Of a stretch of 64,000 nucleotides of DNA, positions 8,213 through 16,895 are shown piece after piece. The DNA is from Nitrospirota bacterium (lineage in GTDB: Bacteria > Nitrospirota > Thermodesulfovibrionia > Thermodesulfovibrionales > Dissulfurispiraceae). Both the position numbers and the translations under genes were made by a program. The notes under the pieces are model-generated. The model was not told the origin of the DNA. It worked only from the letters and a program-made list of their open reading frames with translations, and did not search any database. Numbering within the stretch: position 1 is the first letter of the stretch; each line of letters opens with the position of its first letter. The stretch covers positions 50,449 to 114,448 of the forward strand of contig JAJYXI010000002.1 in NCBI GenBank assembly GCA_021791055.1, given 5' to 3'.

Positions 8213-8230
8213 AGGACATATGTCCTTTTT
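8213..8230 (+). terminator. Short Rho-independent-like terminator after the acyltransferase gene
   Basis: The perfect palindrome AGGACATATGTCCT is followed on the plus strand by a run of T. With a 4-base loop the stem is only five pairs, so this is a weak candidate, but its place between convergent genes fits termination. Confidence 0.45.
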
Positions 8231-8245
8231 ATATCTCTCACTTAT

Positions 8246-9529
8246 TTATTTTTTGTGTAATGCCCTTTCCACTGTCTTTATTGCGCAGAACTCTCCACAC
8301 ATGCTGCATACCTCATTCAGTGTCGGCGGCACCTGCCCCCTCCATTCCCTCACCTTATCAGGGTTAAAACTCAGTGACATCTGTCCTTCCCAATCGAGGT
8401 TTTTCCTGTATTGCGCCATCTTTTTATCTTTCTCGATTGCTCCGGGAATCCCCTTTGCAATATCTGCAGCATGTGCTGCAATCTTAGATGCAATAACGCC
8501 TTCCTTTACATCCTCGATATTTGGAAGTCGGATATGTTCGGCAGGAGTAACATAGCAAAGGAAATCAGCGCCTGCAGCGCCTGCGATTGCGCCTCCTATG
8601 GCTGCTGCAATGTGGTCATAGCCCATTGCTATATCGGTAACAAGAGGACCAAGAACATAAAATGGCGCCCCCTTGCAAATCTCCTTCTGCATCTTAATGT
8701 TCAGCTCCACCTGATTTAAAGGGACATGTCCTGGCCCTTCTATAATTGTCTGCACACCTTCTGAAAGCGCCATGTCCCTTAATTCTCCGAGGGTAACCAA
8801 TTCCTCAATCTGGCTCCTGTCTGTTGCGTCGGCAAGGCATCCTGGCCTGAAACCGTCTCCAAGGCTCAGGGTTAAATCATACTTCTTTGCCATTTCAAGA
8901 AGCCTGTCATATTGTTCATAAAGGGGGTTTTCCTTATTGTTGTATATTATCCATTCAAGGAGGAATGCGCCTCCCCTGCTTACAACATCCAGTATTCTCC
9001 TGTCTTCCCTTAGTCTCTCTATAGCCTTCTGCGTAATTCCGCAATGGACTGTTACGAAGTCAACGCCATCCTTTGCGTGATCTTCAATCACACTAAAAAG
9101 TTCGTCGGATGTCATCTTTGCTATATGTCCGTGCTTTTCTGTAATCCTTACCACCGCCTCATAAATCGGGACAGTTCCGACAGCAATAGGCGATTTTTTG
9201 ATGAGGGTATTCCTCAAGTCTTTTATTGCGCCGCCTGTCGATAAATCCATTACTGCATCAGCGCCATATTTCACAAGCACTTCGAGCTTCTTTATCTCTT
9301 CATCGTAAGAGACCCTGTCCTTTGATGTACCTATGTTTGCATTTATCTTTGTTTTTAGGCCTCTGCCGATACCGAGGGGAGCGATATCGTGCAGATTGTT
9401 TCTTGTTATAACAGTTACTCCTTCGGCAATATCGGATGCAAGTTTTTCAGGAGATATGCCTTCTGCCGAAGCAACTGTCTTCATCTCATCCGTAATGATG
9501 CCCTTTTTAGCCTGTTCTATCCTTGTCAT
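8246..9529 (-). CDS. thiC: Phosphomethylpyrimidine synthase ThiC
   Basis: Radical-SAM enzyme converting aminoimidazole ribotide to hydroxymethylpyrimidine phosphate, the pyrimidine half of thiamine. The 427-residue length fits the bacterial short form. The C-terminal CSMCGEFCAIK holds the iron-sulfur cysteines, and LSTGG, EGPGHVPL and GYDHIAAAIGG are family motifs. It is the last gene of the thiS-thiG-thiE-thiC series and so falls under the TPP riboswitch upstream of thiS unless an internal promoter exists. Confidence 0.98.
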   Translation of the reverse strand: MTRIEQAKKGIITDEMKTVASAEGISPEKLASDIAEGVTVITRNNLHDIAPLGIGRGLKTKINANIGTSKDRVSYDEEIKKLEVLVKYGADAVMDLSTGGAIKDLRNTLIKKSPIAVGTVPIYEAVVRITEKHGHIAKMTSDELFSVIEDHAKDGVDFVTVHCGITQKAIERLREDRRILDVVSRGGAFLLEWIIYNNKENPLYEQYDRLLEMAKKYDLTLSLGDGFRPGCLADATDRSQIEELVTLGELRDMALSEGVQTIIEGPGHVPLNQVELNIKMQKEICKGAPFYVLGPLVTDIAMGYDHIAAAIGGAIAGAAGADFLCYVTPAEHIRLPNIEDVKEGVIASKIAAHAADIAKGIPGAIEKDKKMAQYRKNLDWEGQMSLSFNPDKVREWRGQVPPTLNEVCSMCGEFCAIKTVERALHKK

Positions 9530-9609
9530 AATCTTTCTCCTAATTTTCAGATATAATTAAGCAATTCTATTTTACAAATATATATCAGATGCGGCGAAAA
9601 GAGGCGTCT

Positions 9610-10257
9610 TTAAGCTGTGCCTGATATATATAATCGTTTAATTTGTGTTAAATACTCCATTGACGCCGACGTAACATCAGCCGCGCTCAAAATACCGCTT
9701 ATCAATGCAACACCATAAGCTCCGGCATTTATAACCTCTTTGGCATTATCCGGCTTTATGCCGCCGATTCCAAAAACAGGAATGGCAACTTTTTCTGCAA
9801 TCGCTTTCAATGATTCAATTCCAACAGGTCTGCCGTATTTGAGTTTTGAAGGCGTACGGTAAATGGGGCCGAATGTTATAAAATCCGCACCTTCTCTTTC
9901 TGCTGTTAAAGCCTCATCAAGATTATGCGTTGAAACCCCAATCATGAATTTATCACCCACAACCTTTCTCGCAGCATAAACAGGCATGCTCGACTGTCCG
10001 AGGTGCACACCGTCAGCATTAACGCACATTGCAATATCAGCCCTGTCATTAATAAAAAGCCTTGCATTATATCTCGCTGTAAGCTCCCTCATTCTGTAAG
10101 CCATATCAAGCAATTCCCTCGTCGCCAAATCCTTTTCCCGCAACTGAACAGCCTTTACGCCTGCCTTAAGCGCCTCTTCGACAGCGGCAAACATTTCTCC
10201 ACTATCGGCAAACAGTTTCCTGTCGGTAATCAAATAAAGTTTAAAGCCTATCAGCAT
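9610..10257 (-). CDS. thiE: Thiamine-phosphate synthase ThiE
   Basis: Joins the pyrimidine and thiazole halves into thiamine phosphate. Motifs include KLYLITDR at the N-terminus, VQLREKD, DGVHLGQ, TFGPIYRTPSK and FGIGGI. The start at 10257 (MLIGFKLYLITDR) is chosen since the family begins here; a longer frame back to 10314 would read 19 residues out of the folded repeat element lying upstream. No clear ribosome-binding site is visible, perhaps because the element was inserted just before the gene, so coupling to thiG may be lost. Confidence 0.95.
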   Translation of the reverse strand: MLIGFKLYLITDRKLFADSGEMFAAVEEALKAGVKAVQLREKDLATRELLDMAYRMRELTARYNARLFINDRADIAMCVNADGVHLGQSSMPVYAARKVVGDKFMIGVSTHNLDEALTAEREGADFITFGPIYRTPSKLKYGRPVGIESLKAIAEKVAIPVFGIGGIKPDNAKEVINAGAYGVALISGILSAADVTSASMEYLTQIKRLYISGTA

Positions 10258-10262
10258 AACTA

Positions 10263-10394
10263 AAAAACAGGATGTAGTATTTGAAGCGGCTTTTTTCGCT
10301 GACAGCGAGGACATGGAAGTCCGAGCAAGCGAAAACCTCGGAGGAAGGCCGGAAGCCTTCCGAGAATGAGCGGAAAATACTATATCCTGTTTTT
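10263..10394. mobile_element. MITE-like folded element between thiG and thiE
   Basis: About 132 bases bounded by 20-base inverted ends (10263-10282 and 10375-10394) that match at 19 of 20 positions; they read AAAAACAGGATRTAGTATTT. Inside lie three hairpins: TCGCT/AGCGA near 10296-10308, GGAC/GTCC near 10309-10322, and a longer CTCGGA..AAGGC/GCCTTCCGAG near 10337-10364. The whole could fold as a closed cloverleaf. There is no coding capacity and no target duplication is obvious. It may be a non-autonomous mobile repeat or a structured RNA within the thi transcript. Confidence 0.7.
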
Positions 10395-10406
10395 GCAGAC
10401 ATAACT

Positions 10407-11177
10407 TTACAGCATCCCCTCTATAGGGCTGCTTGCAGTTGCATAAAGTTTTTTCGGTATTCGCCCTGCCTTATACGCAAGCCTTCCTGCAATAACAGCA
10501 TGTTTCATCGCCTCTGCCATCGCTATCGGATCCTTTGCGCTTGCAATAGCGGTATTTATCAAAACAGCATCGCACCCAAGCTCCATGGCAACAGTAGCAT
10601 CAGAGGCTGTACCAACACCTGCATCGACTATAATAGGCACCTTTGCTGCCTCAAGTATAATCTTTATGTTATATGGATTCCTTATCCCAAGCCCTGAACC
10701 AATTGGCGCGCCGAGAGGCATTACAGCAGCAGCTCCGGCATCCTCAAGCCTTTTAGCCATTATCGGGTCATCATTTGTGTAGGGAAAAACTATAAAGCCT
10801 TCTTTTGCGAGTATCTCTGTTGCCTTAAGAAGCCCTATTACATCAGGGAATAGAGTCTTTTCATCACCTATAACCTCAAGTTTGATCATCTCCGATACGC
10901 CGGCTTCTCTGGCAAGTCGGGAATATCTAAGGGCATCCTCAACCGTATAACAGCCGGCAGTATTGGGCAATATCTTGTATTTCTTAGGGTCTATGTAATC
11001 AAGAAGGTTTTCAGATTTTCTGTCAACAACATTAACCCTTCTCACTGCTACTGTAACCACATCTGCGCCAGATGCCTTCACCGCTCTTGCGGTCTCTTCG
11101 AAATCCTTATATTTCCCGGTTCCTACCCAGAGCCTTGATTTGAATTCAATTCCTCTGATTATTAATTTATCCTCCAT
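10407..11177 (-). CDS. thiG: Thiazole synthase ThiG
   Basis: Forms the thiazole phosphate ring from deoxyxylulose phosphate, dehydroglycine and the ThiS thiocarboxylate. The TIM barrel shows [29 protein letters not shown] and [11 protein letters not shown] motifs. A start at 11177 (MEDKLIIRG) is preferred because GGAGGAGCT stands directly before it; a start at 11201 would overlap thiS and add eight untypical residues. The gene follows thiS, the usual thiSG arrangement. Confidence 0.97.
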   Translation of the reverse strand: MEDKLIIRGIEFKSRLWVGTGKYKDFEETARAVKASGADVVTVAVRRVNVVDRKSENLLDYIDPKKYKILPNTAGCYTVEDALRYSRLAREAGVSEMIKLEVIGDEKTLFPDVIGLLKATEILAKEGFIVFPYTNDDPIMAKRLEDAGAAAVMPLGAPIGSGLGIRNPYNIKIILEAAKVPIIVDAGVGTASDATVAMELGCDAVLINTAIASAKDPIAMAEAMKHAVIAGRLAYKAGRIPKKLYATASSPIEGML

Positions 11178-11197
11178 AGCTCCTCCAATCTGAAACC

Positions 11198-11419
11198 TCA
11201 AATTTGAGATTTGAAATCTACGATTCCTCCTCCAACAAAATAAACTATTTCAACTGTGTCCCCGTCTTTTAGTCGGTAATTCTCAAAATCCGCCCTTTTA
11301 ATAATCCTGAGATTCACCTCGACAGCAACCCTTTCGGGAATAACATTCAAATCCTTCAGCAGTTGGAGAATTGTTTCACTCTTTGTCTCTCTGTCCTCGC
11401 CATTTACCTTGAGTCTCAT
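11198..11419 (-). CDS. thiS: Sulfur carrier protein ThiS
   Basis: Small ubiquitin-fold protein that delivers sulfur to ThiG. The start at 11419 (MRLKVNGED) has AGGA seven bases upstream; a start at 11437 would lie in the terminator T run. The frame then has about 73 residues. The C-terminus reads [12 protein letters not shown] rather than ending in GG, so the di-glycine lies about eight residues from the end; it may need trimming or use a different route of activation. It is the first gene after the riboswitch terminator. Confidence 0.9.
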   Translation of the reverse strand: MRLKVNGEDRETKSETILQLLKDLNVIPERVAVEVNLRIIKRADFENYRLKDGDTVEIVYFVGGGIVDFKSQI

Positions 11420-11430
11420 GTTTTTTCCTA

Positions 11431-11470
11431 AAAACAAAAATCCTCTATCCCTGGTAAGGAATAGAGGATT
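11431..11470 (-). terminator. Riboswitch-controlled Rho-independent terminator
   Basis: On the minus strand a stem of about 12 pairs (ATCCTCTATTCC with GGGATAGAGGAT) is followed by TTTTTGTTTTT. It stands between the TPP aptamer and the thiS ribosome-binding site, exactly where an expression-platform terminator is expected. Ligand binding would favour this stem and stop transcription of thiSGEC. Confidence 0.9.
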
Positions 11471-11485
11471 ATGAACAGTGTCTCT

Positions 11486-11578
11486 ATATTCCCATTCCCT
11501 ACGCCGGGATTATCCGGATCAGGTTCTTGGGGTCTTTCCATCTCTGGAAACTCTCAGGCTGTAAGCCTCCCCCATGGA
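11486..11578 (-). ncRNA. TPP riboswitch (THI element)
   Basis: Read on the minus strand, the region contains the conserved aptamer pieces in order: a GGGGGAGGC stem start, CTGAGA, ACCTGATCCGGATAA and TCCCGGCGTAGGGAA. This is the standard THI box that binds thiamine pyrophosphate. It lies upstream of thiS and is followed by a terminator hairpin, so control is most likely transcriptional attenuation. Confidence 0.97.
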
Positions 11579-11585
11579 TAGTTAA

Positions 11586-11615
11586 ACTATAAAGCAACAA
11601 ATTGAAAAATGTCAA
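11586..11615 (-). promoter_or_regulatory. Sigma-70-type promoter for the thi operon
   Basis: On the minus strand TTGACA (11610-11615) and TATAGT (11586-11591) are separated by 18 bases. The predicted start point is about 11578, right at the 5' edge of the TPP aptamer, which supports both calls. Confidence 0.75.
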
Positions 11616-11656
11616 ATTAACTGTTATGCTTAATTTAAGTGATCAGGGAGGTAAAA

Positions 11657-12109
11657 ATGAAAAAACTGCAAGCCATTTCGATAATCATTGTTATGGTTAT
11701 GTCAAGCATTGCCTCTGCATCTACAGAGATAAAATGGTTCTCGCTAAAAGATGGGATGGAGAAGTCTAAAGCCGAAAAAAAACCCATGATTGTCGATTTC
11801 TTTTATGGAAAGGGATGTCCGAGGTGCGAAATACTTCAAAAAACGGTTTATGAGAATCCGTCCATCTCGAAGAAGATAATGGATGACTTCATTCCAATTA
11901 TGATAGACCTAACTAAAAAACTCACACATGAGGAAGAAAGTCTCGGCAATCAATACGACTTCAAAAACGACTGTCTGCTCCTGTTCCTCGACCATAACGG
12001 CAATGTGATAAAAGAGCATGGAGGCAAAAGGCTCTGTTTTATAGAGGCAGTCGATCCTGATTGGTTTATGAAGTATCTCGATATGATTAAAGCAGACTAC
12101 AAAAAGTAA
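11657..12109 (+). CDS. Exported thioredoxin-fold protein with CPRC motif
   Basis: About 150 residues. The start at 11657 (MKKLQAISII) has GGGAGG six bases upstream and gives a clean signal peptide ending near ASA. The mature part has FFYGKGCPRCEIL, a thioredoxin-like CxxC with charged middle residues, and the general shape of thioredoxin_7/DUF255-type domains. It is probably a periplasmic thiol oxidoreductase or chaperone-like protein. No partner gene is adjacent: it stands alone between the thi operon and the convergent DEAD-box helicase gene. Confidence 0.8.
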   Translation: MKKLQAISIIIVMVMSSIASASTEIKWFSLKDGMEKSKAEKKPMIVDFFYGKGCPRCEILQKTVYENPSISKKIMDDFIPIMIDLTKKLTHEEESLGNQYDFKNDCLLLFLDHNGNVIKEHGGKRLCFIEAVDPDWFMKYLDMIKADYKK

Positions 12110-12115
12110 TAATAG

Positions 12116-13681
12116 TTATTTACTCTTCGCCTTTGCCGGCTGTATCTTTACCCTTCTGCCTTTCATTATCATGTCATCCACAGAGCGTATTACCCTGTCT
12201 GCAAGGTCTTCAGGAACTTCCACAAAAGTAAATTTATCGAGGACATCTATGTTCCCAATTTTGCTGTGGGGAATGTTTGCCTCCGAGGCAATAGATTTTA
12301 CAATATCCGGCACCTTTATCTTGTCCTTTCTGCCTATTGTCATAAACAAGCGAACCATTCCGTCTTTGGCTCTGACCTTTTCGAAATGCTCTTCCACAGG
12401 AGTTTCTTTCACCTCTCCATAAGCGGCAAAAAGGGCTGCTGCTGCAATGTCGCCAAAGCTATAGTTTTCTGACAATTCTTTAACCGCCTCGATATAGCCG
12501 GCATGCCTGTTTTCTTGTATTATCTCGGTAATATCTTTGGCTATATTCTTTTCCCTTGCCTTTAAAACATCCGTTGCAGAAGGCAGTTTCTTCCTGTCAA
12601 TCACAGTCTTTGCAGTCTTTTCTATAAGCCTTAAATGCCTGTACTCCCTCGGAGTAACAAGGGTAATTGCCATTCCCGACTTGCCTGCCCTTCCTGTCCT
12701 GCCAATCCTGTGAATATAGCTTTCAGGATTTTGGGGTATGTTGTAATTTATTACATGCGTAACATTTTGTATATCGAGACCGCGCGCAGCCACATCGGTT
12801 GCGACAAGTATATCAAGCATTCCTCTTTTGAACTTGGTCATGACCTCTTCCCTTCTTGCCTGAGTATAGTCTCCGTGAAGGGCGCCTGAATTGTATCCCA
12901 TTTGGGCGAGCTTCATCGAGACCTCATCTACCTCCCGTTTCGTATGGCAAAATACAATAGCCAGCTCAGGGTCTTCCACATCGATAAGTCTTGAGAGGGC
13001 ATTTGTCTTGTCTTCGTCCCTGACCTCATAAAATATCTGCTTTATCTTTGAAACAACCATATCCTTTGTGTTTACCCGTATCTTCTCAGGATTTCTCATA
13101 TATTTTTTCGCAATGCTCATTATGGGCAGAGGCATTGTAGCTGAGAATAAAAGTGTCTGTCTCTCTGCCGGTGTAGTCTTCAGTATAGTCTCTATATCCT
13201 CTATAAACCCCATATTCAGCATCTCGTCAGCCTCATCAAGAATCACCATCTTTACATTCGACAGCGACATGGTATTCCTGTTTATATGGTCTATAACACG
13301 GCCGGGAGTTCCGACAATGACATCAACACCGCGCTGTAATGCCTTTATCTGCCTTTCGATGGAAGTGCCTCCATAAACGGGCAATACATTAGTTTTCTTG
13401 AATTTCCCTATCTTATTGATCTCCTGAGATACCTGAACTGCAAGCTCCCTTGTGGGCTCCAGTATAATGGCAAAAGGACTTTTGCCCTTCTGGCACTTCT
13501 CAACAATAGGAATACCAAAGGCTGCGGTTTTGCCTGTGCCTGTCTGTGCCTGCCCGACAACGTCCAATCCTTCTAATAGTAACGGTATCGCGGAGACCTG
13601 AATCGGTGTCGGCTCCTCAAACCCTATCTCTGATATGGATTTCAATGTCTCTTTAGTTAAAGAAAAATCTTCAAATTTCAT
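12116..13681 (-). CDS. deaD: DEAD-box RNA helicase, CsdA/DeaD type
   Basis: ATP-dependent RNA helicase for ribosome assembly or cold-stress RNA remodelling. Motifs in order: AQTGTGKT (Walker A, 45-52), PTRELA, GTPGR, DEAD (about 153), SAT, ARGLDI and HRIGRTGRAG. The C-terminal 75 residues (VRLFMTIGRKDKI onward) match a DbpA-type RNA-binding domain, so the enzyme is of the DeaD/CsdA class and 521 residues fits. A terminator-like hairpin in its leader suggests attenuation of its own message. Confidence 0.93.
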   Translation of the reverse strand: MKFEDFSLTKETLKSISEIGFEEPTPIQVSAIPLLLEGLDVVGQAQTGTGKTAAFGIPIVEKCQKGKSPFAIILEPTRELAVQVSQEINKIGKFKKTNVLPVYGGTSIERQIKALQRGVDVIVGTPGRVIDHINRNTMSLSNVKMVILDEADEMLNMGFIEDIETILKTTPAERQTLLFSATMPLPIMSIAKKYMRNPEKIRVNTKDMVVSKIKQIFYEVRDEDKTNALSRLIDVEDPELAIVFCHTKREVDEVSMKLAQMGYNSGALHGDYTQARREEVMTKFKRGMLDILVATDVAARGLDIQNVTHVINYNIPQNPESYIHRIGRTGRAGKSGMAITLVTPREYRHLRLIEKTAKTVIDRKKLPSATDVLKAREKNIAKDITEIIQENRHAGYIEAVKELSENYSFGDIAAAALFAAYGEVKETPVEEHFEKVRAKDGMVRLFMTIGRKDKIKVPDIVKSIASEANIPHSKIGNIDVLDKFTFVEVPEDLADRVIRSVDDMIMKGRRVKIQPAKAKSK

Positions 13682-13711
13682 TCCTTTTTAACCTCTCTTA
13701 ATTATTGTTCC

Positions 13712-13750
13712 AAATAAAAACCCTCAGGGTTTCTAAAAATCCTCTGAGGG
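13712..13750 (-). terminator. Terminator-like hairpin in the helicase leader
   Basis: On the minus strand CCCTCAG (in CCCTCAGAGG) pairs with CTGAGGG and is followed by TTTTTATTT, about 30 bases before the helicase start. The upstream gene glyQ is on the other strand, so this cannot end another minus-strand gene nearby. It looks like a leader attenuator for the DEAD-box gene. Confidence 0.6.
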
Positions 13751-13884
13751 ATTCGATGAAACTTCATTTCTATTTAGTATATGCTTCTTTATTCGATTGT
13801 GTCAACAAAAATAGCCTTTTATTTGACAAAGGATTCGGTTTTTATATAACATGTTTATCCGTTTTTCTGGATCAAAAGAGGTAT

Positions 13885-14757
13885 ATGTACTTTCAAGATT
13901 TAATTTTAAAATTGCATGAATTCTGGTCAAAGAAGGGCTGCATTCTTCTTCAGCCTTATGACATCGAAGTGGGCGCGGGGACATTCCATCCTGCCACATT
14001 TTTCAGGGTCATTGGGCCTGAGCCATGGAAAACAGCATATGTCGAGCCGTCCAGAAGACCTACTGACGGGAGATACGGCGAAAACCCGAACAGGCTTCAG
14101 CACTACTACCAGTATCAGGTTATACTAAAGCCGTCTCCGTTGGAAAGCCAGGAGCTTTATCTCGAAAGCCTCTCAAATATCGGTATAGACCCGCTAAAGC
14201 ACGACATCCGTTTTGTTGAAGACGATTGGGAATCTCCAACGCTCGGCGCATGGGGATTGGGATGGGAGGTCTGGCTCGACGGAATGGAGATAACCCAGTT
14301 CACATATTTCCAGCAGGTCGGAGGAATAGACCTCAAACCTGTCTCTGTGGAAATAACATACGGCCTCGAAAGGATCGCCATGTATCTTCAGGAGATAGAC
14401 AATTTATTCGATCTGGAATGGTGCAAAGGGATTAAGTACGGCGAAATCCATAAACAGGAAGAAATAGAGTTTTCTAAATTTAACTTTGATTACGCAAATA
14501 CAGATCTGTTGATAAAACAGTTTGACGCTTATGAGAAGGAATCAAGGAGGATGAACGAGTTAGGTTTGGTGCTTCCATCTTATGAATTCTGTCTTAAGTG
14601 CTCACACACATTTAATCTTCTCGATGCAAGGGGCGTCCTCTCTGTAACAGAAAGGACAGGATACATTGCAAGGGTGAGGGCGCTCGCAAAGCTCTGTGCC
14701 GAGGCATTCCTGAAACAGAGGGAAGAGATGGGATTCCCGCTTTTAAGTGGGAAGTAA
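13885..14757 (+). CDS. glyQ: Glycine--tRNA ligase alpha subunit
   Basis: Catalytic alpha subunit of the tetrameric bacterial glycyl-tRNA synthetase. The start at 13885 ([14 protein letters not shown]) matches the family start and follows AGAGG; the frame is open further upstream but that part is unlike GlyQ. Key stretches are [27 protein letters not shown] and [10 protein letters not shown]. The length of 290 residues is typical. It is followed by glyS after 26 bases. Confidence 0.97.
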   Translation: MYFQDLILKLHEFWSKKGCILLQPYDIEVGAGTFHPATFFRVIGPEPWKTAYVEPSRRPTDGRYGENPNRLQHYYQYQVILKPSPLESQELYLESLSNIGIDPLKHDIRFVEDDWESPTLGAWGLGWEVWLDGMEITQFTYFQQVGGIDLKPVSVEITYGLERIAMYLQEIDNLFDLEWCKGIKYGEIHKQEEIEFSKFNFDYANTDLLIKQFDAYEKESRRMNELGLVLPSYEFCLKCSHTFNLLDARGVLSVTERTGYIARVRALAKLCAEAFLKQREEMGFPLLSGK

Positions 14758-14783
14758 GAACTGATAAATAGGAAGTTGAAAAT

Positions 14784-16895
14784 ATGAACAATCAACAGAA
14801 TTTTAAAATTGAAACTAAAAAATCATCCCCACTTCCCACTTCCCACCTCCCACTTCTTTTAGAAATCGGAACAGAGGAAATCCCTGCAAGATTTCTTCCG
14901 GATACTATAATCAAGTTAAAGGAAAACTCAGAAAAGATATTTTCTGAATACAGGCTGTCATGCAAATCCATGAAGACCTATGCAACTCCGAGAAGATTGT
15001 CCATGATTGCCGAGATAGATCCATCCCAGGAGGCAGCAGAAAAAGAGATATGGGGACCTCCTGTAAATGCTGCGTTTGATAAGGATGGAAAACCCACAAA
15101 GGCAGCAGAGGCATTTGCAAAGACACACGGCTTGCGTGTTAAGGATTTAATCAAAAAAGAAAAAGGCAAAGGAAATTATGTTGTGGCAGTAATCAAAGAA
15201 GCCGCGCAACAGACAATAGCCTTGCTGCCCGAATTACTGCAAAAACTAATACTATCATTAAATTTTCCAAAATCAATGAGGTGGGGCAGCGGTAGTCTGA
15301 GGTTTGCCAGGCCGATTCACTGGATACTTGCAACTTATGGTAACAACAGGATTACCTTTGAAATAGACGGCCTGAAAAGCAGCAACATGGCGAGGGGACA
15401 CAGGTTCCTCTCTCCTGCAGCCTTTGAAATAAAGGATTGCAAGGCATATATCAATCTGCTCAGGAATAATTTCGTTATCCTCGACGCTGATGAAAGAAGA
15501 AAGGTAATATTGGACGGTGCAAAAAAGCTGGCATCTTCGGTAAATGCCTCTCTTATAGAAGACGCTGAGCTCCTTCAGCATGTGTCATACCTCGTGGAAT
15601 ATCCTGTGCCTGTGATCGGAACCTTCCAAGCCGATTATCTGTATCTTCCCAAAGAACTGCTTATAACGGTAATGAAAGGCCACCAGAAATATTTTGCGCT
15701 CGAAGATGCGCAGGGCAAGCTTGCAAACTATTTCATCATTATAAGCAACACAAAGCAGGATAATGCAGAGACCATCAAAAAAGGCGCTGAGAAAGTAATA
15801 AGGGCGCGGTTTGAAGATGCCCGGTTTTATTTTGAAGAAGACAAAAGAATTCCTTTAAGAAATAGGCTCGATGATTTAAAGAAGGTCATATATCACGAAA
15901 GGCTCGGAAGTCTTTATGACAAAAGCCTCCGCATATCTTCGATTGCAGATTTCATAGCTGATAAATGCTGCCTTCATAAAAAGGAGGATATACACACTGC
16001 AGCGATTTTATCAAAGACAGACCTTATTTCAGGAGTCGTAGGAGAATTCCCCGAACTTCAAGGGATAATGGGCGGTTATTATGCCTTAAATGACGGCCAC
16101 AATGAAGAGGTCTCAAAGGCATTGGCAGAGCAGTATCTCCCTGCGCATTCAGGCGACAGGCTCCCTGAGACCGATATAGGCACAATCTTAAGCCTTTCAG
16201 ACAAACTGGACAATATGGCATCCTTCTTCATGTTAGGGCTGACGCCAACAGGAACAGAAGACCCGTTTGCACTGAGAAGGCAGGCATTGGGAATCATTTC
16301 CATACTGATAAAAAGCCATTACAATCTGAATATTTCCGAGCTATTGGATAAATCCTTGCAGCCATTTGAGATTGACAATAAAGAAGAACTCATGAACAAC
16401 CTGATAAAATTCTTTGAACAGAGGATCGAGCCCTTTTTTACATCCAGCGGTTATCCCATGGACTCAATATCTGCTATATTGAATTTTGTGAAGAGCAAAC
16501 CCCTATACACCATTAAAGAAAGACTTGATGCCCTACAGAAGTTTAAAGAGGATGCTGATTATGAGCCATTCCTTCTTGCTATAAAAAGGGTAAATAACAT
16601 AGCACCTAAAAACGATACGCCACCTGTAAACCCAGAGTTATTTCAACAGGAAGAAGAAGCCATGCTCTATAAAGAGCTGGAATCCATAACCCCTCAAATA
16701 AATTCCCTTATCAATGAAGACAGATATTACGATGCTATCAAAGCCTTGATGACCCTTAAAGAGCCTATAAACAGGTTCTTTGACAAAGTGCTTGTGATGG
16801 ACAAAAAAGAAGAGATAAAACAAAACCGACTCTCACTGATTAAAAATATACAGACCCTTGCGCTCCAGATTGCCGATTTCTCTAAGTTAGCTTAA
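14784..16895 (+). CDS. glyS: Glycine--tRNA ligase beta subunit
   Basis: The tRNA-binding beta subunit, 703 residues, with LLLEIGTEEIPARF near the N-terminus, an HD-like central region and a C-terminal anticodon-binding domain. The normal family start is close to LLLEIGTEE; here about 25 residues precede it, part of them (SSPLPTSHLP) encoded by a four-copy 7-bp repeat. The last nine bases overlap the end of proB on the opposite strand. Confidence 0.96.
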   Translation: MNNQQNFKIETKKSSPLPTSHLPLLLEIGTEEIPARFLPDTIIKLKENSEKIFSEYRLSCKSMKTYATPRRLSMIAEIDPSQEAAEKEIWGPPVNAAFDKDGKPTKAAEAFAKTHGLRVKDLIKKEKGKGNYVVAVIKEAAQQTIALLPELLQKLILSLNFPKSMRWGSGSLRFARPIHWILATYGNNRITFEIDGLKSSNMARGHRFLSPAAFEIKDCKAYINLLRNNFVILDADERRKVILDGAKKLASSVNASLIEDAELLQHVSYLVEYPVPVIGTFQADYLYLPKELLITVMKGHQKYFALEDAQGKLANYFIIISNTKQDNAETIKKGAEKVIRARFEDARFYFEEDKRIPLRNRLDDLKKVIYHERLGSLYDKSLRISSIADFIADKCCLHKKEDIHTAAILSKTDLISGVVGEFPELQGIMGGYYALNDGHNEEVSKALAEQYLPAHSGDRLPETDIGTILSLSDKLDNMASFFMLGLTPTGTEDPFALRRQALGIISILIKSHYNLNISELLDKSLQPFEIDNKEELMNNLIKFFEQRIEPFFTSSGYPMDSISAILNFVKSKPLYTIKERLDALQKFKEDADYEPFLLAIKRVNNIAPKNDTPPVNPELFQQEEEAMLYKELESITPQINSLINEDRYYDAIKALMTLKEPINRFFDKVLVMDKKEEIKQNRLSLIKNIQTLALQIADFSKLA
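14828..14855. repeat. Direct 7-bp repeat array in the 5' end of glyS
   Basis: Four adjacent units CCCACTT, CCCACTT, CCCACCT, CCCACTT. They lie between the ATG and the conserved part of GlyS and are translated as a proline-serine-rich stretch. Confidence 0.85.

Noticed and set aside
10257..10314. A longer ThiE starting at 10314
   Set aside because: The extra residues are read out of the folded inverted-repeat element and do not resemble ThiE; the family motif begins at the ATG at 10257.
13705..13884. A 60-residue N-terminal extension of GlyQ
   Set aside because: The family starts at MYFQDLI; the upstream part covers the helicase-leader hairpin region and lacks a ribosome-binding site.
13760..13884. 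A T-box leader upstream of glyQS
   Set aside because: No T-box sequence or terminator/antiterminator pair is visible in the short leader.
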